From assembly GCA_949775045.1 (NCBI GenBank), contig CATKSA010000215.1:44096-108095 (forward strand): 64,000 nt of DNA, read 5' to 3'. Origin of the DNA: Metridium senile (lineage: Eukaryota > Cnidaria > Anthozoa > Actiniaria > Metridiidae). Position 1 is the first letter of the stretch. Each line of letters begins with the position of its first letter. Shown one piece after another: positions 12,276 through 23,610 of this stretch. A program made the position numbers and the translations under genes. The notes under the pieces are model-generated. The model searched no databases. It saw nothing but the letters and a program-made list of their open reading frames with translations, and was not told where the DNA came from.

Positions 12276-12924
12276 ATTCTGATAAATGCCCAAGATTTTA
12301 TTTAGAAAAAAACTACAAAATCCTACCCAGAATGCAATATGCCCTATAGGGTGATGTGAAAATGTGTCAAAAAGATTGGGGTTTTCGGCACAAAATTTTG
12401 GCCTAGTCCCTGTTAGTAATGTCTGAGAATATTAGAGCACTCTGATAGAAGCCCAAGATTTTATTTAGAAAAAACTACAAAATCCTACCCAGAATGCAAT
12501 ATGCCCTATAGGGTGATGTGAAAATGTGTCAAAAAGATTGGAGTTTTCGGCACAAAATTTTGGCCTAGTCCCTGTTAGTAATGTCTGAGAATATTAGAGC
12601 ATTCTGATAAATGCCCAAGATTTTATTTAGAAAAAACTTTAAAATCCTACCCAGAATGCAATATGCACTATAGGGTGATGTGAAAATGTGTCAAAAAGAT
12701 CGGGGTTTTCGGCACAAAATTTTGGCCTAGTCCCTGTTAGTAATGTCTGAGAATATTAGAGCATTCTGATAAATGCCCAAGATTTTATTTAGAAAAAACT
12801 ACAAAATCCTACCCAGAATGCAATATGCCCTATAGGGTGATGTGAAAATGTGTCAAAAAGATCGGGGTTTTCGGCACAAATCTTTGGCCTAGTCCCTGTT
12901 AGTAATGTCTGAGAATATTAGAGC
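12276..12924 (+). repeat. 4-monomer HOR unit (649 bp)
   Basis: Four monomers in order: 7-A with ATTGGGG; ACTCTGATAGAAG with ATTGGAG; CTTTAAAATCC with GCACTA; ATCGGGG with AAATCTTTGGCC. The rare ACTCTGATAGAAG start at about 12440 recurs 649 bp later at about 13089. The following unit (12925-13411) has only three monomers. Confidence 0.8.
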
Positions 12925-13411
12925 ATTCTGATAAATGCCCAAGATTTTATTTAGAAAAAAACTACAAAATCCTACCCAGAATGCAATATGCCCTATAGGG
13001 TGATGTGAAAATGTGTCAAAAAGATTGGGGTTTTCGGCACAAAATTTTGGCCTAGTCCCTGTTAGTAATGTCTGAGAATATTAGAGCACTCTGATAGAAG
13101 CCCAAGATTTTATTTAGAAAAAACTACAAAATCCTACCCAGAATGCAATATGCCCTATAGGGTGATGTGAAAATGTGTCAAAAAGATTGGAGTTTTCGGC
13201 ACAAAATTTTGGCCTAGTCCCTGTTAGTAATGTCTGAGAATATTAGAGCATTCTGATAAATGCCCAAGATTTTATTTAGAAAAAACTACAAAATCCTACC
13301 CAGAATGCAATATGCACTATAGGGTGATGTGAAAATGTGTCAAAAAGATCGGGGTTTTCGGCACAAATCTTTGGCCTAGTCCATGTTAGTAATGTCTGAG
13401 AATATTAGAGC
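12925..13411 (+). repeat. 3-monomer contraction of the 4-mer unit (487 bp)
   Basis: This unit starts with the same two monomers as 12276-12924. It then has a single monomer (from about 13250) that combines GCACTA, otherwise typical of the third monomer, with AAATCTTTGGCC, typical of the fourth. That is what an exchange within a monomer removing one repeat length would produce. However, the same monomer has ACTACAAAATCC instead of CTTTAAAATCC, so a simple single crossover does not explain every site. Confidence 0.6.
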
Positions 13412-14059
13412 ATTCTGATAAATGCCCAAGATTTTATTTAGAAAAAAACTACAAAATCCTACCCAGAATGCAATATGCCCTATAGGGTGATGTGAAAATG
13501 TGTCAAAAAGATTGGGGTTTTCGGCACAAAATTTTGGCCTAGTCCCTGTTAGTAATGTCTGAGAATATTAGAGCACTCTGATAAAAGCCCAAGATTTTAT
13601 TTAGAAAAAACTACAAAATCCTACCCAGAATGCAATATGCCCTATAGGGTGATGTGAAAATGTGTCAAAAAGATTGGAGTTTTCGGCACAAAATTTTGGC
13701 CTAGTCCCTGTTAGTAATGTCTGAGAATATTAGAGCATTCTGATAAATGCCCAAGATTTTATTTAGAAAAAACTTTAAAATCCTACCCAGAATGCAATAT
13801 GCACTATAGGGTGATGTGAAAATGTGTCAAAAAGATCGGGGTTTTCGGCACAAAATTTTGGCCTAGTCCCTGTTAGTAATGTCTGAGAATATTAGAGCAT
13901 TCTGATAAATGCCCAAGATTTTATTTAGAAAAAACTTTAAAATCATACCCAGAATGCAATATGCACTATAGGGTGATGTGAAAATGTGTCAAAAAGATCG
14001 GATTTTCGGCACAAAATTTTGGCCTAGTCCCTGTTAGTAATGTCTGAGAATATTAGAGC

Positions 14060-14544
14060 ATTCTGATAAATGCCCAAGATTTTATTTAGAAAAAACTACA
14101 AAATCCTACCCAGAATGCAATATGCCCTATAGTGATGTGAAAATGTGTCAAAAAGATCGGGGTTTTCGGCACAAATCTTTTGCCTAGTCCCTGTTAGTAA
14201 TGTCTGAGAATATTAGAGCATTCTGATAAATGCCCAAGATTTTATTTAGAAAAAAACTACAAAATCCTACCCAGAATGCAATATGCCCTATAGGGTGATG
14301 TGAAAATGTGTCAAAGAGATTGGGGTTTTCGGCACAAAATTTTGGCCTAGTCCCTGTTAGTAATGTCTGAGAATATTAGAGCACTCTGATAAAAGCCCAA
14401 GATTTTATTTAGAAAAAACTACAAAATCCTACCCAGAATGCAATATGCCCTATAGGGTGATGTGAAAATGTGTCAAAAAGATTGGAGTTTTCGGCACAAA
14501 ATTTTGGCCTAGTCCCTGTTAGTAATGTCTGAGAATATTAGAGC
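14060..14544 (+). repeat. 485-bp cassette, copy 1 (160 + 163 + 162 bp)
   Basis: Three monomers: the 160-bp class with AAATCTTTTGCC, a 7-A monomer with GTCAAAGAGATTGGGG, and an ACTCTGATAAAAG monomer with ATTGGAG. The GTCAAAGAG substitution is rare and marks the cassette. Copies of the whole trio are at 14545-15029, 20050-20534 and 30255-30739, and the first one and a half monomers also occur at about 37870-38100. The cassette is therefore both tandem and dispersed. Confidence 0.8.
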
Positions 14545-15029
14545 ATTCTGATAAATGCCCAAGATTTTATTTAGAAAAAACTTCAAAATCATACCCAGAA
14601 TGCAATATGCCCTATAGTGATGTGAAAATGTGTCAAAAAGATCGGGGTTTTCGGCACAAATCTTTTGCCTAGTCCCTGTTAGTAATGTCTGAGAATATTA
14701 GAGCATTCTGATAAATGCCCAAGATTTTATTTAGAAAAAAACTACAAAATCCTACCCAGAATGCAATATGCCCTATAAGGTGATGTGAAAATGTGTCAAA
14801 GAGATTGGGGTTTTCGGCACAAAATTTTGGCCTAGTCCCTGTTAGTAATGTCTGAGAATATTAGAGCACTCTGATAAAAGCCCAAGATTTTATTTAGAAA
14901 AAACTTCAAAATCATACCCAGAATGCAATATGCCCTATAGGGTGATGTGAAAATGTGTCAAAAAGATTGGGGTTTTCGGCACAAAATTTTGGCCTAGTCC
15001 CTGTTAGTAATGTCTGAGAATATTAGAGC
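14545..15029 (+). repeat. 485-bp cassette, copy 2
   Basis: Tandem copy of 14060-14544; the GTCAAAGAG marker is 485 bp after the first. Two of its monomers carry CTTCAAAATCATAC (about 14581 and 14904), and the second has CTATAAGG in place of CTATAGGG, which breaks the palindrome. Confidence 0.8.
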
Positions 15030-16163
15030 ACTCTGATAAAAGCCCAAGATTTTATTTAGAAAAAACTACAAAATCCTACCCAGAATGCAATATGCCCTAT
15101 AGGGTGATGTGAAAATGTGTCAAAAAGATTGGAGTTTTCGGCACAAAATTTTGGCCTAGTCCCTGTTAGTAATGTCTGAGAATATTAGAGCATTCTGATA
15201 AATGCCCAAGATTTTATTTAGAAAAAACTACAAAATCCTACCCAGAATGCAATATGCCCTATAGGGTGATGTGAAAATGTGTCAAAAAGATTGGAGTTTT
15301 CGGCACAAAATTTTGGCCTAGTCCCTGTTAGTAATGTCTGAGAATATTAGAGCATTCTGATAAATGCCCAAGATTTTATTTAGAAAAAACTACAAAATCC
15401 TACCCAGAATGCAATATGCCCTATAGGGTGATGTGAAAATGTGTCAAAAAGATCGGGGTTTTTGGCACAAAATTTTGGCCTAGTCCCTGTTAGTAATGTC
15501 TGAGAATATTAGAGCATTCTGATCAATGCCCAAGATTTTATTTAGAAAAAACTACAAAATCCTACCCAGAATGCAATATGCCCTATAGGGTGATGTGAAA
15601 ATGTGTCAAAAAGATTGGGGTTTTCGGCACAAAATTTTGGCCTAGTCCCTGTTAGTAATGTCTGAGAATATTAGAGCATTCTGATAAATGCCCAAGATTT
15701 TATTTAGAAAAAACTACAAAATCCTACCAAGAATGCAATATGCCCTATAGGGTGATGTGAAAATGTGTCAAAAAGATCGGGGTTTTTGGCACAAAATTTT
15801 GGCCTAGTCCCTGTTAGTAATGTCTGAGAATATTAGAGCATTCTGATAAATGCCCAAGATTTTATTTAGAAAAAACTACAAAATCCTACCCAGAATGCAA
15901 TATGCCCTATAGGGTGATGTGAAAATGTGTCAAAAAGATTGGGGTTTTCGGCACAAAATTTTGGCCTAGTCCCTGTTAGTAATGTCTGAGAATATTAGAG
16001 CACTCTGATAAAAGCCCAAGATTTTATTTAGAAAAAACTACAAAATCCTACCCAGAATGCAATATGCCCTATAGGGTGATGTGAAAATGTGTCAAAAAGA
16101 TTGGAGTTTTCGGCACAAAATTTTGGCCTAGTCCCTGTTAGTAATGTCTGAGAATATTAGAGC

Positions 16164-17135
16164 ATTCTGATAAATGCCCAAGATTTTATTTAGAAAAAAC
16201 TACAAAATCCTACCCAGAATGCAATATGCCCTATAGGGTGATGTGAAAATGTGTCAAAAAGATCGGGGTTTTTGGCACAAAATTTTGGCCTAGTCCCTGT
16301 TGGTAATGTCTGAGAATATTAGAGCATTCTGATAAATGCCCAAGATTTTATTTAGAAAAAACTACAAAATCCTACCCAGAATGCAATATGCCCTATAGGG
16401 TGATGTGAAAATGTGTCAAAAAGATCGGGGTTTTTGGCACAAAATTTTGGCCTAGTCCCTGTTGGTAATGTCTGAGAATATTAGAGCATTCTGATAAATG
16501 CCCAAGATTTTATTTAGAAAAAACTACAAAATCCTACCCAGAATGCAATATGCCCTATAGGGTGATGTGAAAATGTGTCAAAAAGATTGGGGTTTTCGGC
16601 ACAAAATTTTGGCCTAGTCCCTGTTAGTAATGTCTGAGAATATTAGAGCACTCTGATAAAAGCCCAAGATTTTATTTAGAAAAAACTACAAAATCCTACC
16701 CAGAATGCAATATGCCCTATAGGGTGATGTGAAAATGTGTCAAAAAGATTGGAGTTTTCGGCACAAAATTTTGGCCTAGTCCCTGTTAGTAATGTCTGAG
16801 AATATTAGAGCATTCTGATAAATGCCCAAGATTTTATTTAGAAAAAACTACAAAATCCTACCCAGAATGCAATATGCCCTATAGGGTGATGTGAAAATGT
16901 GTCAAAAAGATCGGGGTTTTTGGCACAAAATTTTGGCCTAGTCCCTGTTGGTAATGTCTGAGAATATTAGAGCATTCTGATAAATGCCCAAGATTTTATT
17001 TAGAAAAAACTACAAAATCCTACCCAGAATGCAATATGCCCTATAGGGTGATGTGAAAATGTGTCAAAAAGATTGGGGTTTTCGGCACAAAATTTTGGCC
17101 TAGTCCCTGTTGGTAATGTCTGAGAATATTAGAGC
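16164..17135 (+). repeat. Local amplification of the GTTGGTAATG variant
   Basis: Four monomers here carry GTTGGTAATG in place of GTTAGTAATG, at about 16300, 16461, 16948 and 17110. I saw this change nowhere else in the window. Two are adjacent TTTTTGGC monomers, one is a further TTTTTGGC monomer, and one is an ATTGGGG monomer. The cluster suggests one mutation spread by very local duplication plus conversion into a second monomer class. Confidence 0.75.
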
Positions 17136-20049
17136 ATTCTGATAAATGCCCAAGATTTTATTTAGAAAAAACTACAAAATCCTACCCAGAATGCAATATG
17201 CCCTATAGGGTGATGTGAAAATGTGTCAAAAAGATTGGGGTTTTCGGCACAAAATTTTTGTCTAGTCCCTGTTAGTAATGTCTGAGAATATTAGAGCATT
17301 CTGATAAATGCCCAAGATTTTATTTAGAAAAAACTACAAAATCCTACCCAGAATGCAATATGCCCTATAGGGTGATGTGAAAATGTGTCAAAAAGATTGG
17401 AGTTTTCGGCACAAAATTTTGGCCTAGTCCCTGTTAGTAATGTCTGAGAATATTAGAGCATTCTGATAAATGCCCAAGATTTTATTTAGAAAAAACTACA
17501 AAATCCTACCCAGAATGCAATATGCCCTATAGGGTGATGTGAAAATGTGTCAAAAAGATCGGGGTTTTTGGCACAAAATTTTGGCCTAGTCCCTGTTAGT
17601 AATGTCTGAGAATATTAGAGCATTCTGATAAATGCCCAAGATTTTATTTAGAAAAAACTACAAAATCCTACCCAGAATGCAATATGCCCTATAGGGTGAT
17701 GTGAAAATGTGTCAAAAAGATTGGGGTTTTCGGCACAAAATTTTGGCCTAGTCCCTGTTAGTAATGTCTGAGAATATTAGAGCACTCTGATAAAAGCCCA
17801 AGATTTTATTTAGAAAAAACTACAAAATCCTACCCAGAATGCAATATGCCCTATAGGGTGATGTGAAAATGTGTCAAAAAGATTGGAGTTTTCGGCACAA
17901 AATTTTGGCCTAGTCCCTGTAAGTAATGTCTGAGAATATTAGAGCACTCTGATAAAAGCCCAAGATTTTATTTAGAAAAAACTACAAAATCCTACCCAGA
18001 ATGCAATATGCCCTATAGGGTGATGTGAAAATGTGTCAAAAAGATTGGGGGTTTCGGCACAAAATTTTGGCCTAGTCCCTGTTAGTAATGTCTGAGAATA
18101 TTAGAGCATTCTGATAAATGCCCAAGATTTTATTTAGAAAAAACTACAAAATCCTACCCAGAATGCAATATGCCCTATAGGGTGATGTGAAAATGTGTCA
18201 AAAAGATTGGAGTTTTCGGCACAAAATTTTTGTCTAGTCCCTGTTAGTAATGTCTGAGAATATTAGAGCATTCTGATAAATGCCCAAGATTTTATTTAGA
18301 AAAAACTACAAAATCCTACCCAGAATGCAATATGCCCTATAGGGTGATGTGAAAATGTGTCAAAAAGATCGGGGTTTTCGGCACAAAATTTTGGCCTAGT
18401 CCCTGTTAGTAATGTCTGAGAATATTAGAGCATTCTGATAAATGCCCAAGATTTTATTTAGAAAAAACTACAAAATCCTACCCAGAATGCAATATGCCCT
18501 ATAGTGATGTGAAAATGTGTCAAAAAGATCGGGGTTTTCGGCACAAATCTTTTGCCTAGTCCCTGTTAGTAATGTCTGAGAATATTAGAGCATTCTGATA
18601 AATGCCCAAGATTTTATTTAGAAAAAAAACTACAAAATCCTACCCAGAATGCAATATGCCCTATAGGGTGATGTGAAAATGTGTCAAAAAGATTGGGGTT
18701 TTCGGCACAAAATTTTGGCCTAGTCCCTGTTAGTAATGTCTGAGAATATTAGAGCATTCTGATAAATGCCCAAGATTTTATTTAGAAAAAACTACAAAAT
18801 CCTACCCAGAATGCAATATGCCCTATAGGGTGATGTGAAAATGTGTCAAAAAGATTGGGGTTTTCGGCACAAAATTTTTGTCTAGTCCCTGTTAGTAATG
18901 TCTGAGAATATTAGAGCATTCTGATAAATGCCCAAGATTTTATTTAGAAAAAACTACAAAATCCTACCCAGAATGCAATATGCCCTATAGGGTGATGTGA
19001 AAATGTGTCAAAAAGATTGGAGTTTTCGGCACAAAATTTTGGCCTAGTCCCTGTTAGTAATGTCTGAGAATATTAGAGCATTCTGATAAATGCCCAAGAT
19101 TTTATTTAGAAAAAACTACAAAATCCTACCCAGAATGCAATATGCCCTATAGGGTGATGTGAAAATGTGTCAAAAAGATCGGGGTTTTCGGCACAAAATT
19201 TTGGCCTAGTCCCTGTTAGTAATGTCTGAGAATATTAGAGCATTCTGATAAATGCCCAAGATTTTATTTAGAAAAAACTACAAAATCCTACCCAGAATGC
19301 AATATGCCCTATAGGGTGATGTGAAAATGTGTCAAAAAGATTGGGGTTTTCGGTACAAAATTTTGGCCTAGTCCCTGTTAGTAATGTCTGAGAATATTAG
19401 AACATTCTAATAAATGCCCAAGATTTTATTTAGAAAAAACTACAAAATCCTACCCAGAATGCAATATGCCCTATAGGGTGATGTGAAAATGATCAAAAAG
19501 ATCGGGGTTTTCAACACAAAATTTTGGCCTAGTCCCTGTTAGTAATGTCTGAGAATATTAGAGCATTCTGATAAATGCCCAAGATTTTATTTAGAAAAAA
19601 CTACAAAATCCTACCCAGAATGCATTATGCCCTATAGGGTGATGTGAAAATGTGTCAAAAAGATCGGGGTTTTCGGCACAAAATTTTGGCCTAGTCCCTG
19701 TTAGTAATGTCTGAGAATATTAGAGCATTCTGATAAATGCCCAAGATTTTATTTAGAAAAAACTTTAAAATCCTACCCAGAATGCAATATGCACTATAGG
19801 GTGATGTGAAAATGTGTCAAAAAGATCGGATTTTCGGCACAAAATTTTGGCCTAGTCCCTGTTAGTAATGTCTGAGAATATTAGAGCATTCTGATAAATG
19901 CCCAAGATTTTATTTAGAAAAAACTACAAAATCCTACCCAGAATGCAATATGCCCTATAGGGTGATGTGAAAATGTGTCAAAAAGATTGGAGTTTTCGGC
20001 ACAAAATTTTGGCCTAGTCCCTGTAAGTAATGTCTGAGAATATTAGAGC

Positions 20050-20534
20050 ACTCTGATAAAAGCCCAAGATTTTATTTAGAAAAAACTACAAAATCCTACC
20101 CAGAATGCAATATGCCCTATAGTGATGTGAAAATGTGTCAAAAAGATCGGGGTTTTCGGCACAAATCTTTTGCCTAGTCCCTGTTAGTAATGTCTGAGAA
20201 TATTAGGGCATTCTGATAAATGCCCAAGATTTTATTTAGAAAAAAACTACAAAATCCTACCCAGAATGCAATATGCCCTATAGGGTGATGTGAAAATGTG
20301 TCAAAGAGATTGGGGTTTTCGGCACAAAATTTTGGCCTAGTCCCTGTTAGTAATGTCTGAGAATATTAGAGCACTCTGATAAAAGCCCAAGATTTTATTT
20401 AGAAAAAACTACAAAATCCTACCCAGAATGCAATATGCCCTATAGGGTGATGTGAAAATGTGTCAAAAAGATTGGAGTTTTCGGCACAAAATTTTGGCCT
20501 AGTCCCTGTTAGTAATGTCTGAGAATATTAGAGC
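20050..20534 (+). repeat. 485-bp cassette, copy 3
   Basis: Same trio as 14060-14544, about 6 kb downstream. The 160-bp monomer here begins with ACTCTGATAAAAG and ends with a private ATTAGGGC. Its third monomer is also the first monomer of the 972-bp 6-mer array that follows. Confidence 0.75.
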
Positions 20535-21344
20535 ATTCTGATAAATGCCCAAGATTTTATTTAGAAAAAACTACAAAATCCTACCCAGAATGCAATATGC
20601 CCTATAGGGTGATGTGAAAATGTGTCAAAAAGATTGGAGTTTTCGGCACAAAATTTTGGCCTAGTCCCTGTTAGTAATGTCTGAGAATATTAGAGCATTC
20701 TGATAAATGCCCAAGATTTTATTTAGAAAAAACTACAAAATCCTACCCAGAATGCAATATGCCCTATAGGGTGATGTGAAAATGTGTCAAAAAGATCGGG
20801 GTTTTTGGCACAAAATTTTGGCCTAGTCCCTGTTAGTAATGTCTGAGAATATTAGAGCACTCTGATAAAAGCCCAAGATTTTATTTAGAAAAAACTACAA
20901 AATCCTACCCAGAATGCAATATGCCCTATAGGGTGATGTGAAAATGTGTCAAAAAGATTGGGGTTTTCGGCACAAAATTTTGGCCTAGTCCCTGTTAGTA
21001 ATGTCTGAGAATATTAGAGCATTCTGATAAATGCCCAAGATTTTATTTAGAAAAAACTACAAAATCCTACCCAGAATGCAATATGCCCTATAGGGTGATG
21101 TGAAAATGTGTCAAAAAGATTGGGGTTTTCGGCACAAAATTTTTGTCTAGTCCCTGTTAGTAATGTCTGAGAATATTAGAGCATTCTGATAAATGCCCAA
21201 GATTTTATTTAGAAAAAACTACAAAATCCTACCCAGAATGCAATATGCCCTATAGGGTGATGTGAAAATGTGTCAAAAAGATCAGGGTTTTCGGCACAAA
21301 ATTTTGGCCTAGTCCCTGTTAGTAATGTCTGAGAATATTAGAGC
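20373..21344 (+). repeat. 6-monomer HOR unit, copy 1 (972 bp)
   Basis: Six 162-bp monomers: ACTCTG with ATTGGAG; ATTGGAG; ATCGGGGTTTTTGGC; ACTCTG with ATTGGGG; ATTGGGG with AAAATTTTTGTC; ATCAGGG with AAAATTTTGGCC. It recurs at 21345-22316 and 23611-24582. The ATCAGGG markers lie at about 21280, 22253 and 24519. Confidence 0.85.
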
Positions 21345-23610
21345 ACTCTGATAAAAGCCCAAGATTTTATTTAGAAAAAACTACAAAATCCTACCCAGAA
21401 TGCAATATGCCCTATAGGGTGATGTGAAAATGTGTCAAAAAGATTGGAGTTTTCGGCACAAAATTTTGGCCTAGTCCCTGTTAGTAATGTCTGAGAATAT
21501 TAGAGCATTCTGATAAATGCCCAAGATTTTATTTAGAAAAAACTACAAAATCCTACCCAGAATGCAATATGCCCTATAGGGTGATGTGAAAATGTGTCAA
21601 AAAGATTGGAGTTTTCGGCACAAAATTTTGGCCTAGTCCCTGTTAGTAATGTCTGAGAATATTAGAGCATTCTGATAAATGCCCAAGATTTTATTTAGAA
21701 AAAACTACAAAATCCTACCCAGAATGCAATATGCCCTATAGGGTGATGTGAAAATGTGTCAAAAAGATCGGGGTTTTTGGCACAAAATTTTGGCCTAGTC
21801 CCTGTTAGTAATGTCTGAGAATATTAGAGCACTCTGATAAAAGCCCAAGATTTTATTTAGAAAAAACTACAAAATCCTACCCAGAATGCAATATGCCCTA
21901 TAGGGTGATGTGAAAATGTGTCAAAAAGATTGGGGTTTTCGGCACAAAATTTTGGCCTAGTCCCTGTTAGTAATGTCTGAGAATATTAGAGCATTCTGAT
22001 AAATGCCCAAGATTTTATTTAGAAAAAACTACAAAATCCTACCCAGAATGCAATATGCCCTATAGGGTGATGTGAAAATGTGTCAAAAAGATTGGGGTTT
22101 TCGGCACAAAATTTTTGTCTAGTCCCTGTTAGTAATGTCTGAGAATATTAGAGCATTCTGATAAATGCCCAAGATTTTATTTAGAAAAAACTACAAAATC
22201 CTACCCAGAATGCAATATGCCCTATAGGGTGATGTGAAAATGTGTCAAAAAGATCAGGGTTTTCGGCACAAAATTTTGGCCTAGTCCCTGTTAGTAATGT
22301 CTGAGAATATTAGAACATTCTAATAAATGCCCAAGATTTTATTTAGAAAAAACTACAAAATCCTACCCAGAATGCAATATGCCCTATAGTGATGTGAAAA
22401 TGTGTCAAAAAGATCGGGGTTTTCGAAACAAATCTTTTGCCTAGTCCCTGTTAGTCATGTCTGAGAATATTAGAGCATTCTGATAAATGCCCAAGATTTT
22501 ATTTAGAAAAAACTACAAAATCCTACCCAGAATGCAATATGCCCTATAGGGTGATGTGAAAATGTGTCAAAAAGATCGGGGTTTTTGGCACAAAATTTTG
22601 GCCTAGTCCCTGTTAGTAATGTCTGAGAATATTAGAGCATTCTGATAAATGCCCAAGATTTTATTTAGAAAAAACTACAAAATCCTACCCAGAATGCAAT
22701 ATGCCCTATAGGGTGATGTGAAAATGTGTCAAAAAGATTGGGGTTTTCGGTACAAAATTTTGGCCTAGTCCCTGTTAGTAATGTCTGAGAATATTAGAGC
22801 ACTCTGATAAAAGCCCAAGATTTTATTTAGAAAAAACTACAAAATCCTACCCAGAATGCAATATGCCCTATAGGGTGATGTGAAAATGTGTCAAAAAGAT
22901 TGGGGTTTTCGGCACAAAATTTTGGCCTAGTCCCTGTTAGTAATGTCTGAGAATATTAGAGCATTCTGATAAATGCCCAAGATTTTATTTAGAAAAAACT
23001 ACAAAATCCTACCCAGAATGCAATATGCCCTATAGGGTGATGTGAAAATGTGTCAAAAAGATTGGGGTTTTCGGCACAAAATTTTTGTCTAGTCCCTGTT
23101 AGTAATGTCTGAGAATATTAGAGCATTCTGATAAATGCCCAAGATTTTATTTAGAAAAAACTACAAAATCCTACCCAGAATGCAATATGCCCTATAGGGT
23201 GATGTGAAAATGTGTCAAAAAGATCAGGGTTTTCGGCACAAAATTTTGGCCTAGTCCCTGTTAGTAATGTCTGAGAATATTAGAACATTCTAATAAATGC
23301 CCAAGATTTTATTTAGAAAAAACTACAAAATCCTACCCAGAATGCAATATGCCCTATAGGGTGATGTGAAAATGTGTCAAAAAGATTGGGGTTTTCGGCA
23401 CAAAATTTTTGTCTAGTCCCTGTTAGTAATGTCTGAGAATATTAGAGCATTCTGATAAATGCCCAAGATTTTATTTAGAAAAAACTACAAAATCCTACCC
23501 AGAATGCAATATGCCCTATAGGGTGATGTGAAAATGTGTCAAAGAGATTGGGGTTTTCGGCACAAAATTTTGGCCTAGTCCCTGTTAGTAATGTCTGAGA
23601 ATATTAGAGC
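21345..23610 (+). repeat. 14-monomer HOR unit, copy 1 (2266 bp)
   Basis: Fourteen monomers, the first six being a copy of the 972-bp 6-mer. A distinctive seventh monomer is 160 bp with TTTTCGAAACAAATC and GTTAGTCATG (about 22424-22460). Monomer 9 has TTTTCGGTAC and monomer 12 is ATCAGGG followed by GAACATTCTAATAAATG. The same order follows in the next 2.27 kb. Confidence 0.9.

Larger units (their letters stand above)
12276..20372 (+). repeat. Array domain B: mosaic zone of short HOR units
   Basis: Marker classes of domains A and C are mixed here, and only short units of three or four monomers repeat. TTTTTGGC appears from about 15.47 kb, AAAATTTTTGTC from about 17.26 kb and GTAAGTAATG from about 17.92 kb. 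From 15678 to about 17135 a three-monomer order (ATCGGGGTTTTTGGC; ATTGGGG; ACTCTG with ATTGGAG) runs at 486 or 648 bp spacing. One monomer near 18630 has eight A rather than six or seven. Limits of the zone are approximate. Confidence 0.6.
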
